64,000 nt of DNA from positions 1,445,609 to 1,509,608 of the forward strand of contig FJUW01000007.1 of NCBI GenBank assembly GCA_900074885.1, in the 5' to 3' direction. A program made the translations under genes and the position numbers. This DNA comes from Rhynchosporium graminicola. Taxonomy: Eukaryota > Ascomycota > Leotiomycetes > Helotiales > Ploettnerulaceae. Under the pieces are notes generated by a model. It was not told the origin of the DNA. It saw only the letters and a program-made list of their open reading frames with translations, and ran no database searches. Shown here in pieces: positions 22,101 to 34,209 of this stretch (position 1 is its first letter; each line of letters begins with the position of its first letter).

Positions 22101-23350
22101 ATTCCTCTACTTATTACTAGTGCTTAGCTACTTTATATAGTACCTAGCTATAGATTTTAAGGACTTCTCGCCTAATAACTAAGGATTTAATAAGATATTA
22201 GTATTTATCGACCGCCTAGGGAAGGACTTTATATTAATACCGTGCTACTATAATATCGATACCCGCGGGATAGCGATATTATTTATCTAATAGATATATT
22301 GTTTCGGATATACTCCTGAGTTAATTATATCTGACTAAAGAGCTTAGTTAGTCTTATCCTTCTAGTAAGAGTTTTACTATATTATTAGAGTTAAGGTTAA
22401 GCTCTTTACTTCCTTCTACTAGTAAACTAACAGATAAACGGAGATTATAAATTAGTATATTAACTAACGCCTTAGACTTTTTATTAATTACTACTAGAGT
22501 AACTAGGGCGAACTACTACTGATAATAGACCGCGCCTAAGTAACCTTGCCTTACGACTCTATTAGTATAGCGCTATATACTCTTAAATATAGTATACTGC
22601 TACGGAATAGCTAGGACTAGAAGTAACTTACCGGATCGATACTATAAGAGAAGCTTAATTATACTAATACTAAATTCTTAGCTAAATATACTAAATCCGC
22701 TATCGAGGTTATAAAAGCTAATATACTAGCTGCTTAGTATAGGATAAGCGCTATAACTGACCTGAAACGGCGCGGTATTAACTAGGAAGTTAGAGATAAG
22801 GTATTTCTCTCTATAAGGAACCTTAAGAATTACTAGCTAAATAAGAAGCTATCTAGTCTCTAGGTAGGATTATACTAGGTCCTAGCTAAGATCAGATACT
22901 CTTATAAGCTAGATTTGCCCCCGGGATCTTCTATATACGATATATTCGCTCTCGAATTGCTCTTTAAGGACTCGGACGACTTATTACTAGGCTAGGAGTT
23001 ACTAAACTTACCCCCGGAGGTTATTACTACTTAAGAAGAGTAGGAGTTATAAGATATACTCGCTATATAGCTTCTAAGAGGTAATCTGAAGTATTAAGTT
23101 AGCTAGCTAGGCTATAACTTAGACCTAACTTAGTATAACGCTTCTGACCTAATAGGTGCTCTATATAAGCTTAGAGACTTCTATACTACTAACTTAAGTA
23201 AACCTGGACCTCTATATAAATTAGATCAGTAGATTAAGGCCTAGGAAGACAGAATAGATAACTATAGTTACTTAGAGAATAATAAGCTATTATAATTACT
23301 AGTATCAGAATTTATTACTAGGAATAATCCCCTGATTATACTCTATAATA
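19170..23350 (+). pseudogene. A1 pol: protease, RT, RNase H, integrase, chromodomain
   Basis: The protease keeps its active site LIDTGANSYLFIN (19213-19250). RT shows LRFYINYRKLNTI near 20257, FIKLDI, then AYLDNILIYS near 20561-20590, where YLDD is now YLDN. RNase H starts LETNTSDNIIARVIS near 21005. Integrase has DFKDFSP, SDQRA and NRQTEI between 22150 and 22440 with the three acidic positions recognisable. The chromodomain at 23030-23240 reads DILAIQLLRGNLKYQVS-LGY. Nearly all Trp and many Gln codons are stops. The RNase H end (21200-21421) appears twice around an N gap. Confidence 0.9.
21200..21651. other. Assembly gap of 8 Ns between near-identical 222-bp copies
   Basis: 21200-21421 and 21430-21651 are the same RNase H segment. 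They differ at a few sites, mainly near the start of each copy. A2, A4 and the resumed A3 each have this segment once, so the second copy is probably an unmerged contig end. Confidence 0.8.
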
Positions 23351-23359
23351 ATACTATAT

Positions 23360-24390
23360 CTAAAACTCTACTTCTTTAACTACTTCTACTTTACTAGCTT
23401 TCTCTCCTAAGTTCTCTAGAGCTTCTAGTAAATCTGGAATATCTAGAACCGGAACTACTATATCTAACTCCGTACTTAAATCTGCTAATATAGCCCTAGT
23501 AGTAGACCGAGTGTAACAGCTAATCCTATAGGCTTTCTTCTTTAGAGAGGGTCCGGGAGTATCTAGATCCGATATTATCTCTGAACTAGAAGGTAAATTC
23601 CTCTTTCCTCTAGCGTTAGATATTATAGCTTTAAATATAGCTTTCTTTATAAATTCCTATATAATACTATTTAATTCCTTTATTTGCTTTAACGCTATTT
23701 TAGCTATTAACTTAGATTTCACTGAATTAACTATTAGAAGATCTAAATCCTATATCGCGTTAGTATTATACTAGTATCTAAGGGTTTAAGATTATAACTT
23801 ATTACTTTAATAAACTCTAACTCCTTGAATACTTTCTCTATAGAACGCCTTAAAGCCTAAGTCTCTGCTAATTATATAGTAGTAATCTCTAACGTAGTAG
23901 TAGGAGTAGTAGATTTCGCGAGACGATAGATCTGATTAATAGCTTTATAAGTAGCTATAATATTACTCCGATTTAGCTCCGTGTCCTTAGCTTTACTACT
24001 AGGAAGTAAACCGGATAAAATAGTATACTTTATATTAATATAGTTAGGTAATTATAACGCGTTAGTATATATAACTGCGTTTATGTTTAAGTAATTCATA
24101 TGCTTATAACTGCTTTTTAATACCGAATAATACTTATAAAGCTTAGAGTTAGGCTTATTAAACGAGTATAGGAGTTCTAAAACAGGAGTATTATTATACT
24201 TTATCTTAAGGAAGGCGCGAATATATTATAGGTAATATATACGATACGCTACTGAAAGAGCACTAGTAGGAACTGGTAAAGGTACTATAGGAGTTAGCGT
24301 TATAGATCCGTGAAACCCTTGTATTATACTTAAGGATTATCTCTAAAACTAAGATAGGAAACTTACTTATATTAAGAGAGAGTTAATTAG
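23360..24390 (-). pseudogene. A1 convergent accessory gene, spliced
   Basis: Exon 2 is 23360-23749, the intron 23750-23802 (ATAAGT donor, perfect TACTAAC, TAG acceptor) and exon 1 runs from 23803 to at least about 24330. Exon 1 reads GFHGSITLTPIVPLPVP, AYRIYYL, IRAFLKIKYNN and KPNSKLYKYYS, ending LEFIKV. Exon 2 opens DLDLLIVNSVKSKLIAK and ends KEVEF. The spliced protein would exceed 300 residues. It has a hydrophobic and proline-rich N-terminal segment, a Tyr-rich middle part and a charged helical region near the splice junction. The true start is uncertain. Function unknown; no known retroelement protein matches by eye. Confidence 0.65.
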
Positions 24391-24802
24391 GTTAATTAAT
24401 ATATAAGATTGCAGTAGACTGCTATAGTAGTTAGTAACGATACTTACTATAGGAGCCGAATCGCAGTCTAGGGAGAGTAAACTTATAAGTTGAAGTAGTT
24501 ATCGCGGTTAAAAAGGAAAGGCTCTAATATTAATAAACTACTTCCTTTATATACCTTACGCCTTACTTAAACTCGACTCCTATTATAAATAGATAAAGTA
24601 AATACCGCTTACCGCCCGATTTAGAAGCTACGACTAATATAGTACTATTACAGCGATATAACTAGTTAGAACCTAATAAAGAATTTACTATTACTAAAGA
24701 GCGGCTAGCGCTTGTTACGCGAATATCGACGAAAATAGTTATAATAAAGACTAATCCTAATATAAACTATAACTTTCCGAGCTTAGGGTTAAGCTCTTCT
24801 TA
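24391..24802. other. A-family non-coding segment before the purine tract
   Basis: About 400 bp between the accessory gene and the 3' LTR contain no frame I can support on either strand. The matching segments in A0, A2 and A4 are equally long and align well. It could hold the promoter and 5' UTR of the minus-strand gene, or further N-terminal coding sequence. Confidence 0.4.
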
Positions 24803-24814
24803 GGGGGGGGGTAA

Positions 24815-25144
24815 TATAACGATAGCTTACCTGAATGTTATATAAGAAGAAGGATAGATAATAGGGCCTAAGTTAATGTGATGATAGCTCACCTGAATAT
24901 CACATGAGAAGAAGGATAGATAATAGGGCCTAAGTTCACAGGTATCCCGGCAGAACTAGTATCCGACCCGGTATAGTATCGGACTAGTACCGGCGCATAT
25001 ATATAAGGTGCTTTGCACTCTATCTCTCTTCTTCTTCCTTCCTTATCTTTTTGTTTCCTTCGTAGTAGACTATATAAGATCGCTCTTAGCCTCCCTACTT
25101 GTTTATTCTTACTTGTATACCGCCTTGAGTCTTGTGTCGTTATA
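24815..25144 (+). repeat. A1 3' LTR with the same 62-bp duplication
   Basis: 330 bp, starting TATAACGATAGC and ending TCGTTATA, followed by CTTGT (TSD). Its last 60 bp keep TG and CA that are lost in the 5' copy (CTTGAGTCTTGTGTCG versus CTTAAGTCTTATATCG). Confidence 0.93.
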
Positions 25145-28100
25145 CTTGTAATCGTTGTAGTACCTTATGTACGTGTAATTAATACTATAGTGGGTCGTTA
25201 GAGTAGATTAGAATATCGTTTAAATATGCTATATAGAAGTCGTCTAGGTAGTCGAATAAGATATTATTCATATACCGCTAGTACGTCGCAGGGCTATTAG
25301 TTAGACCGAATAGTAGTATCTTGTATTTATACGCTCTATAGCGGGTCCGGAAGGTCGTATACTCTTCGGAGGCTGGATCTATTCGAATTCGGTGGAAAGC
25401 TTAGCGAATATCCAGTTTAGTGAAGACCTTAATAATAGAGATTCTAGCTAGCGTTTCGTCGATTAATAGCAGTAAGTATTAATCCTTCCTTATGAGTTTA
25501 TTAAGTATACGAAAGTCTATATAGAACTATAGACTTCTATTAGCTTTCTTAACGAAAAGAATAAGTATAGCGTATAGTACTTAAGAAGGTTTAATAAAAC
25601 CTTTAGCTAAGTTATTAGTAATATACGCCTTTACTACTTTAAGTTCCTTAGCTAATATCTTATATAAGAGGGAGTATTTAAGGCTCTTTTTAGCCCCTTC
25701 CTTAAGCTTAATTCGGTGATCGTATAAACGATAAGGAGGGAGAACGTCGCTAGCTTCCTTAGAAAAGACATATACCTATTAGCTATACTCGTGAGGAATC
25801 TATAGTTCTGAATCTAATTCGCTTAAGCTAATAGTAAATTACTAGGCGGTTTTATAGCGTTCTATAAGGTCGATAGTTAAAGATACGATAGTAGTATTAT
25901 ATTACTAATCTGCGATTCGGTTATTAAGAAGCTTATCTATCTCATAGAGAGTAGTAAAGAAGATCTTATCGTTAGAAGACTTCTAGCGTTTATATAAGAG
26001 ATAGAAAGCTAAGCTACTGATTATGTAAATCTCTAGCGTAAGAAGCTCTTAGAGAGGTCTAAGCGCACGAGGAGGTAGTCTTTATTACTATTAGCGCTTC
26101 CGAAGTAGTATAGTAGCTATACTTACACCTAGAGTAGCTTCTATTAACTCGCGAGATAGTATTCCTAGTAACTATTAATCTATAGTATGAATTATATAGG
26201 CGTAATCTTATGCGTAAGTCTTTAACGTAAGGACTTCTAGTTAGGGTTAAAGTAGAGATTTACGCAGGATATAAGTAATAACGTTACTGAATCGTATATA
26301 CTTCGGACGTATATTAGTAGCTCTAGCGTATAAAGGCTTCTCTTTACTACTCTCTTCTTATTCTTCAGGTAATAAACACTTAAGCTCAGCGTATCTATAA
26401 TAAGTAGTATGAACACTAGAGAAACGGTCCTAACTGAGCGGCAGTAATAGTAGAGGGTTAGTTACCTATAGAATACTCTCTAGAGGAGAGTTTTAGATGT
26501 TTTTATAGCTATAAGTCTTCCTAGAAGTACGTTTCTGAGCGTTTAGTAGTAGTCGTTTAATAACAGATATAGAGTTAGTAACTACTTAAATATTAATAAG
26601 AGAGCTAGCTACGTTTCGCTATACCTCGTACGCTTCCTAGAACTAATTAAGGCGTCTATTTCGTTAGTTAGCGTCGTATTAATAGCGCTAGTAAGTATAG
26701 TATTTACGTAAGTCCTTAATTTCGATCGGAGATCTATAAATATTACTAGGAGGAGTATATAGTAGCTAAATAATCTATCGTTTAGAGGTATCTAAGAGTA
26801 CTTAATATTCCGAAAGCTAGGTCCTTCCGAGTATAATACTATAGTTTCCGAGAGTAGTAATAAGAAAGAGAGTAAATACCTAAACGCAGCGATCTACTAT
26901 TAAGTTAAGTATTATATAGTAACTAATTATACTACTATTAACGCTATTAAAACCTTTAATAGGGATTACGTTTAGTAGAGAGTAAATTAAAAGTTTTAAA
27001 AAGAAAGAAAGAGATTTAAGAAAAGAATAATTAATAAAATAGTATCTATTAGCTCTAGAATTAAGAAGTGCGAGTAACTTATACGAAAGTCTATTCTTAG
27101 TAAGAGTAGTACACGTAGTAAATAATTAACTACTAAGAAGCTTCGTAAGGTTAAGATATCGTATATCTCGTATATTACTTAGGAAAGAGTCTTTCCCTAG
27201 GCGTAGTCTTTTACTAGCGGAGGTTTAATATACTCCTGAGTATCGCTATATATATCTTCGTTATTATTATCTTCTGACTTACTATTAATATCGTTATTAG
27301 TATTAATCGCGTTAATACGATACGGAATATTAGGTCGAGCTAATAATAAGTATAAGTATAAGGTAAGCGTGAAGTGACGAGGAGTATTCGCTAGCGATAG
27401 AGCTCGCGGAGTATCGCTTTATACTTACTATAGTATACGACTCGTAGAGGTTTAATTACTAGTCGTACTAGTGTTCTCGGGAGTAAGAAGGCCTAGTTGC
27501 GGATAAGAAGAAGAGTTAGTAATACGGCGCTAGGAGGAGGTATTAATAGGGCGTTCCCGAGTCGCGCTAGTCTTAGCCGAAGACTCGGAATAGTAAGTTT
27601 TTTCGATAAATTAACCTTAATCTTTAGCTTATATAATCTTAATATATTCTTCTAGTGTTCTTAACGTTTAGTACTATTAGAAGAGCTATTTCCGAAGCTA
27701 TATAAGTAGCTTCTCCTATAAGTCTATTTTCAGAGTCGATTAATTATTTATACTAGCTTTACGAGCTAGCGTACGGAATTCCTAGTAGAATATCTAAAAG
27801 GTCTATTTATACTCTATCTTTAGTATTAAATAGCTAGCTCTTATAGTTTATTAGTCGTATAGATTCGATAAGAAAGAGATAAGTTAAGTAATAATATCAA
27901 GTGAATCGATTATATTACCTTCCTTATTATATTCTAGTTCTAAGAATAAGAGTTCAAAGTAAGTTCTAGCTATTCCTTCTATTTAATTAAGTAACTAATC
28001 TTTATAATAATCTTTATTAAGGAAGTAGCTAGAGTAGCGCTAGAGAGCGTTACGTATCTATACTTCCTAAAGTTTTAGAGAGTAGTCGATTCTATTAGAG

Positions 28101-28800
28101 AGCTTATTTAGAAGGTTCAGAATCTTTTTAATACGCGTAGCGTATAATATTAACGATATTCCTCCGGTAGATTATTCTCGATAGCGATTATTAGGCGTAA
28201 GAGTAGTATTATCTTCTTTAATTAAGTATAGTAATATTATACTCGATTGAATATTATTAAATAATATAGACTTAATAGAACACTAGGCAGTTAACTAGCG
28301 TAGTTCCCGGAACTCGTCTTATAACTAACGTAGTTCTGCAGATAGGTCTATATTTAATTATCTCTCCTCTGCGAGTCTTCTCTCTGCTTCTTATAGCTAG
28401 TAAGCGCGGTCTTCCTATAAGTTACTTATAATTACTATTAATATAAGAGTATTATCAGGGAGGTTCAGTAACTCGGTAAGTTTATTAATTATAATAAGAG
28501 TTAGAGAGCTCAACTCGAATAAGGCGTTATCGCGAGTACTCTCTACTATAGAGAGGGGTAGATTATAGCGAGTATTACGAGTCGCTAAAGAATAGGTAGA
28601 AATAGAGGGAGTTAGAGAACTAGTTATCGATTTATTAGACTTAGGTTACTTCTATTTAAGTGCTATTCTTTAAGTTTATACTTAGTATAAGCCTTCTCCA
28701 TATAGCGTAGTCTCCTGCGTTTAGTAGCTCTAGGCATAGAGGTATAGTATAAGTAGATATTTACTGTCTTCTTAGACGTAAGTAAAAGAGTTATAGATAA
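25145..28800 (-). pseudogene. B2 gag, protease and RT N-terminal part
   Basis: Gag probably begins at 28666, where ATA replaces an ATG in the context MAPKQK. It runs to about 27400 with a capsid-like segment containing LEELAYKANI and YSESLAKASATRERP-type motifs. The protease is near 27040-27095 (ALLNSRANRYYFIN, from LLDSGA). RT is at 25145-25450 (FTKLDIR-AFHRIRIDPASEEYTTF, NSPATYQRYMNN, IAYLNDILIYS), where A1 cut the element. The last 300 bp next to A1 and the matching 100 bp on its other side are much less RIPed than the same region in B1 and B3. Confidence 0.8.
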
Positions 28801-29042
28801 TATGATACTTACTCTAGAAAGGTCTTAAAACTACCTTAGTAATAAGACCTCATATTACTATAAATATGAAGTAATAAGAATCAACTTAGAATCTATAATT
28901 AAGGAGTGAAGAAGTAGAGAGAGAAGGGAAGTATATATATGAAAAGGGGCCCCTAAACTCTACTCGTGTAATCTCGCTTAGTAGTAAGTGTTTCCACTAA
29001 TAGAGGGAAACCTCCAAACCTCCAATCTGACTAGTCGTCACA
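28801..29042 (-). repeat. B2 5' LTR
   Basis: 242 bp, starting TATGATACTTAC (inner, RIPed) and ending GTCGTCACA (outer, intact), followed by the TSD ATCTT and the resumed B1 RT. Confidence 0.92.
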
Positions 29043-29561
29043 ATCTTAGTAGTAGAGATACTAGCTAGCGTCTTGGCGATTAATAGAAAGAGATATCAGT
29101 CTTTCTGTATAAGGTTATTTAAAGTACGGAAGTCGATATAGAAACAGAGACTTCTATTCGCTTTCTTAATAAATAGTATAAGTGCTATATACGGAGCTTA
29201 AGACAGCTTAATGAAACCTTTTAATAAGTTATTAGTAATATACGTCTTTATAACTTCAAGTTCTTCTGCTGATATCTTATATAATAGAGAGTACTTTAGA
29301 CTCTTCTTAGTCCCTTCCTCTAGCTTAATTCGGTAATCGCATGAATAGTAAGGAGGGAGAACGTCGCTAGCTTCTTTAGAGAAGATATATACCTACTAGC
29401 TATACTCGTGAGGAATCTATAATTCTAAATCTAATTCGCTTAAGCTAATAGCAAATTACTAAGCGGTTTTATAATATTCCGTAAGATCGATAGTTAAAGA
29501 TATAATAGTAGTATTACGTTACTAATCTGCGATTCGATTATTAAGAAGCTTATCTATCTCG
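29043..29561 (-). pseudogene. B1 RT N-terminal segment between B2 and B3
   Basis: This piece continues the B1 RT toward its N-terminus and aligns with 25430-25950 of B2 and 32550-33060 of B3. The minus-strand translation matches the region before FTKLDI, including the KKDGSLR-type and YR-LN-type blocks in degraded form. It ends at TCTCG, the target of B3. Confidence 0.75.
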
Positions 29562-29796
29562 TGTGACGCTTGCTCTAGAAAGGTCTTAAAACTACCTGAG
29601 TAATAAGACCTCACATTACTATAAATATAAAGTAGTAAGAATCACTTGAGAATCTATAACTAAGGAGTAAAGAAGTAAAGAGAGAATAGAAGTATATATA
29701 TGAAAAGGGGCCCCTAAACTCTACTAATATAATCTCGCTTAGCAGTAAGTGTTTCTACTAATAGGGAGAGACCTCCAAACCTAACTAGTCGTCATA
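29562..29796 (-). repeat. B3 3' LTR
   Basis: 235 bp from TGTGACGCTTGC to GTCGTCATA, followed by a pyrimidine tract at 29797-29810 and the chromodomain end. It shares the CACTTGAGAATC and ATAGGGAGAG variants with 44974-45208. Confidence 0.92.
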
Positions 29797-29819
29797 TTAC
29801 TCCCCCCTCCGAAAAAAGC

Positions 29820-32800
29820 TCGCCCTCGAGCGTTAGTCTATCTCCTTATTACTATTAAGGTAGTCGTAATTATTAATTCTATCGTAGAAAGCTTTCAGCT
29901 AATTAGGTAGTCTAGCAGGAGGTCTAGCTTACGTTAAGTTATTAAAGTAGAATTATTATAGCTTAGCAGGAGCGTATTTAACGTCTATAGCGTCGTATCA
30001 TATAAGATCGACGTCTTGATTTAACTAGGAAACTCAGTATAAGAGGCTATTACGCTGCTTATAGCACGTAAGTATATCTTCGATCTCCTATTTATCGTCA
30101 CTAGTAATATTAATAGATAGTAGTAGTAGTAAGGTTTATCCTAGTAAAGGGTCGTTTAGATACTTCCGTAGCTTAGTAGCAGGGAATACGTTATATACTT
30201 TCATACTAGTAGAGAGCTCTAGATAATAAGAGCTTCCGACCTTTTCAATTATACGGAAAGGTCCGTTAGTCAGGAAGTCGAGTTTTTTACTAGGTCGAGT
30301 ACTCGTAAAGTAGCGCATATCTAGCTAGATAAGGTCGTCTATAGTAAAGTCGACTTTATAGCGTAAGCGATTATAGGATTAAGATATCTTAGCTTATATA
30401 CGTTAGAGGCTAGATTAAGTAGTAGTCTAAGTGTCGCGTAGGCGATTAGCGTAATCTAGAGCTTACTAAGTATTTAACTTATTAGTAAGCGTAGTAGAGT
30501 TAGGTAAGTCTTTCTAATTCTAATTAACGCGGAGTATATATCTATGAACGACTTCAAAGGGTAAAAGACCTCTAAGGGATTTATAAGGGAGAGTTATCTA
30601 AGCGTAATCTATAATAAGTAAGAATTCCGACTAGTCGTCTTAATAGTAAGAGATAAAAGGTCGTAGTCTACGTTAGAGATATTAGTTATAGATCTTTATT
30701 TAGCTATCTATTTATAAGTAGTCTACTGCAGAAAGTTATCTTTTAGTACCGAGAATTATAATAACTATAGTCTAAAAACAGGAAACGAATTAAAGCCCTC
30801 TATCAGAAGTAATTATTAATAGAGCTCCGAAATAGCAATATACGTAGTATAAGTAAAGCTTTATAAGGTCGCGCGTATCAGAAGTCTTTCAGTATAGAAT
30901 ACTAATTACTTATTTACTAAAACAGTTAATAAATACGAGAACGTTATCGTAGCCGTATTTATCGCAGTTAAAGCTATAGTAGTCGACTATAATATACTCC
31001 TATAGATATAATAGTATAAGCAGAAGTTAGAGGAAGCCCGGTTTCTTATCACGCGGCACTTGAATTCGTTAGTAAGTATAATAATTATAATAGTACTAGT
31101 TAATAATTAAAGCAATTCCGTACTACTAGTATTATAATACTAGTAGTTATAAGGTCTTCTTTATACTTAAATAAGCAGTCTCTAATTAGTCGTATACTTC
31201 GCGTATAAGTAGCGTACGAAAGTATAAGACGTTAAGTATAATTAGTCTTCTTTCATAAAATAGAAAATCTTTTTCTATAATTAGTTTTCCAGGAGTAGCG
31301 GAGAGAGCTTATTTCCGTAAAGCTTAGAGTAATAGCGTAGTACGATTAGCGTTAAGTACTTAATATACTATAGAAAAGACTAGCGATAAGTAAGCGACTT
31401 CTAAGGAATTAATAAGCTAAAAGTTATCTATAAAGTAAGAGCAATTCCGGAAATTACTTATAAGTAGTACTAGATCGATTTAGTCTTCGCGTAGTAGCTA
31501 CTATAAACGCTAGGTTCTTTTAGCGTTATTCTAGTTATCTAATTCATCTATTCTGCGAGAGAGAGCGTTAGTAAGTAGATTATACTTCCTAGGTCGATAG
31601 GTAATTATAAAGTTATAATCTACGAGTAGCTTAGCCTATCGAGCTTATTATACGTTTAGCTATTTAGAGGTTATAAAGTACTTAAGAGCTTTATAATCAG
31701 TAACGACGCGGATCTAATATAGTACGCCTACGAGCTCAGATCTCCAGTTACTAAAAGATTATATAATTATAAGTATTTCCTTATTATGAATAGCGTAATT
31801 AAGCTCGGCAGGTAGTATAGTCTTAGAGAAGTAAGCTACTAGGAACTAGTCTTCGTCGTACTATTACGATAGCACACCTGCTATTACTCTATCACTAGCG
31901 TCTATTTCGATCATATAAGGTAAATATTACTAATAGTAGTAGAGAAGTAGTACCGAAGTAAGAGCGTACTTTAGGTAATCAAAAGCATCTTTATACTCCC
32001 TAGCGAACCGAAATAACACGTTGTTTTTAGTAAGTTACATAAGAGGTTTTACGATAATTCCGTAGTCCTTAATAAATCGTTAGTAGAAGTTATAAAAGCC
32101 TAAGAACAATTATACGCCCTTAACTATAGTTAAGTAATTCCAAGATTATATAATATTAACTTTCTTAGGGTCTACCTCGATCCTAGAAGTAAAGATAATA
32201 AATCTAAAGTATTTAGTATAAGTAATATTAAATTCATACTTCTTAAAGTTAGCTTATAATCTAGCGTCTTATAATCGTTATAGCACCTTATATATATATA
32301 ATTAATACTATAATAAGTCGTCAGAGTAGATTAGAATATCGTCTAGATATACTATATAGAAGTCGTCTAAGTAGTCGAATAAGACGTTATTCATATATCG
32401 CTAGTATATCGTAGGGCTGTTAGTCAGACCGAAAGGGAGTACCTTATACTTATATATACCGTAATAGGTCCGGAAGGTCGTATACTCTTTAGAGGCTAGA
32501 TCTATTCAGATTCAGTAGAACGCCTAGCGAATATCTAGTTTAGTAAATATCTTAGTAATAGAGATTCTAGCTAGCGTTTTATCGATTAATAGTAATAGAT
32601 ATTAATCCTTCCTCGTAAAGTTATTAAGTACGCGAAAGTCGATATAGAATCTTAGACTTCTATTAGCTTTCTTAACGAAAAGAATAAGTATAGCGTATAG
32701 TACTTAAGAAGGTTCGATAAAACCTTTAGCTAAGTTATTAGTAATATACGCCTTAACGACTTCAAGTTCTTTAGCTAATATCTTATATAAGGGAGAGTAT

Positions 32801-34200
32801 TTAAAGTTCTTCTTAGCCCTTTCCTTAAGCTTAATTTAGTAATCGTATAAGTGATAAGGAGGGAGAATATCGCTAGCTTCCTTAGAAAAGACGTATACTT
32901 ACTAGCTATACTCGTAAGGGATCTATAGTTCTAAATCCAATTCGCTTAAGCTAATAGTAAATTACTAAGTAGTTTTATAATATTCCGTAAGGTTGATAAT
33001 CAAAGATACGATAGTAGTATTACGTTACTAAACTGCGATTCGGTCGTTAAGAAGCTTATCTATCTCGTGAAAAGTAATAAAGAAGATCTTATTATTAGAA
33101 GACTTCTAGCGTTTATATAAGAGATAGAAAGCTAAGCTGCTAATTGTATAAATCTCTAGCGCAAGAGGCTCTAGAAGAGGTCTGAGTACATAAGGTAATC
33201 TTTATCGCTTCCGAAATGTCGTAATAGCTATTTTTATACTTTAAGTAACTTCTATTAAGTCGCGAGATAATATTCCGAGTAACTATTAGTCTATAGTATA
33301 AATTACACGAGCGTAGTCTTATACGTAAGTCTTTAACGTAGAGACTTCTAATTAGGGTTAAAGTAGAGATTCACGCGGGATATAGATAATAACGTTACTA
33401 AATCGTACGCACTTTAGCTATATATTAGTAGCTTCTCTAGAGTATAAAGACTTCTCTTTACTACTCTATTCTTATTCTTCAGGTAATAAATACTTAAGCT
33501 CGTTATATCTATAATAAGTAGTATAAACACCGGAGAAATAGTCCTAACTAATTAGTAGTAGTAATAGAGGGTTAGTTACCTATAGAATACTCTCTAGAGG
33601 AGAGTTTTAGATATTTTTATAATTATAAGTCTCCCTAGAAATACGCTTCCGAGCTAGTAATAGTTATTTAATAACAAAGATAGAGTTAATAATAGCTCGA
33701 ATATTAATAACAGAGTTAGCTACGCTTCGCTATTCCTCGTACGCTTCCTAGAACTAATTAAGGCGTTTGTTTCGTTCGTCAGTATCGTATTAGTAGCGCT
33801 AATAAGTATAGTATTTACGTAAGTCCTTAATCTCAATCGGAGAGCTATAAACGTTACTAGGAGGAGTATATAGTAGCCAAATAATCTATTGTTTAGAGGT
33901 ATCCAAGAGTACTTGATATTCCGAAAGCCAGGTCCTTCCGAGTATAATACTGTAGTTTCAGAGAGTAGTAATAAGAAAGGGGGTAAATACCTAAACGCGA
34001 CGATCTACTATTAAATTAAGTATCGTATAGTAACTAATAGTACTACTATTAACGCTATTAAAGCCTTTAATAAGAATTATATTTAGTAGAAAGTAAATTA
34101 AAAGTTTTAAGAAGAAGGAAAGGGATTTAAGAAAAGAATAATTAATAAAATAGTATCTATTAGCTCCAGAATCGAGAAGTGCGAGTAGCTTATATAAGAG
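29820..34200 (-). pseudogene. B3 pol: protease, RT, RNase H, integrase, chromodomain
   Basis: The protease motif LLDSGANRYYFIN is fully intact near 34155-34200. RT follows toward lower coordinates with FTKLDI near 32550 and the YLDD region near 32350. RNase H is near 31500-32000 and integrase at 30330-31300. The integrase tail is open for 60 codons at 30136-30318 (RPSKKLDFLTNGPFRIIEKVGSSYYLEL, split here only by numbering), with a degraded chromodomain at 29870-30100. This is the most complete B pol in the window because no element is nested inside it. Confidence 0.85.
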
Positions 34201-34209
34201 TCTATTCTT

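Larger units (their letters stand above)
17015..25144 (+). mobile_element. A1: complete Ty3/gypsy chromovirus (family A)
   Basis: A1 has 330-bp LTRs (17015-17344 and 24815-25144). They carry TGTGACGA and TCGTTATA termini and a TSD CTTAT on the left, CTTGT on the right, in B2. Inside are gag, protease, RT, RNase H, integrase and chromodomain on the plus strand, then the convergent accessory gene on minus, then a G-rich purine tract (24803-24811). About 230 bp of duplicated sequence and Ns at 21422-21651 are probably an assembly artefact. Confidence 0.95.
15764..29042 (-). mobile_element. B2: internally deleted B-family element carrying A1
   Basis: B2 has 242-bp LTRs (15764-16005 and 28801-29042) and TSD ATCTT (15759-15763 and 29043-29047), inserted in the B1 RT. 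A1 splits it between 17014 and 25145. Its own length is about 5.1 kb, shorter than B1 because RNase H and most of integrase are deleted between two TTTGGTG-like words. Confidence 0.93.

Noticed and set aside
23360..24390. A envelope-like gene as the explanation for the extra A ORF
   Set aside because: It is on the opposite strand to pol, contains an intron, and shows no clear signal peptide or fusion and transmembrane layout.
25013..25201. 62-codon ORF in the A1 3' LTR
   Set aside because: It reads through the LTR CT-rich tract into B2. The other A LTRs do not keep it open.
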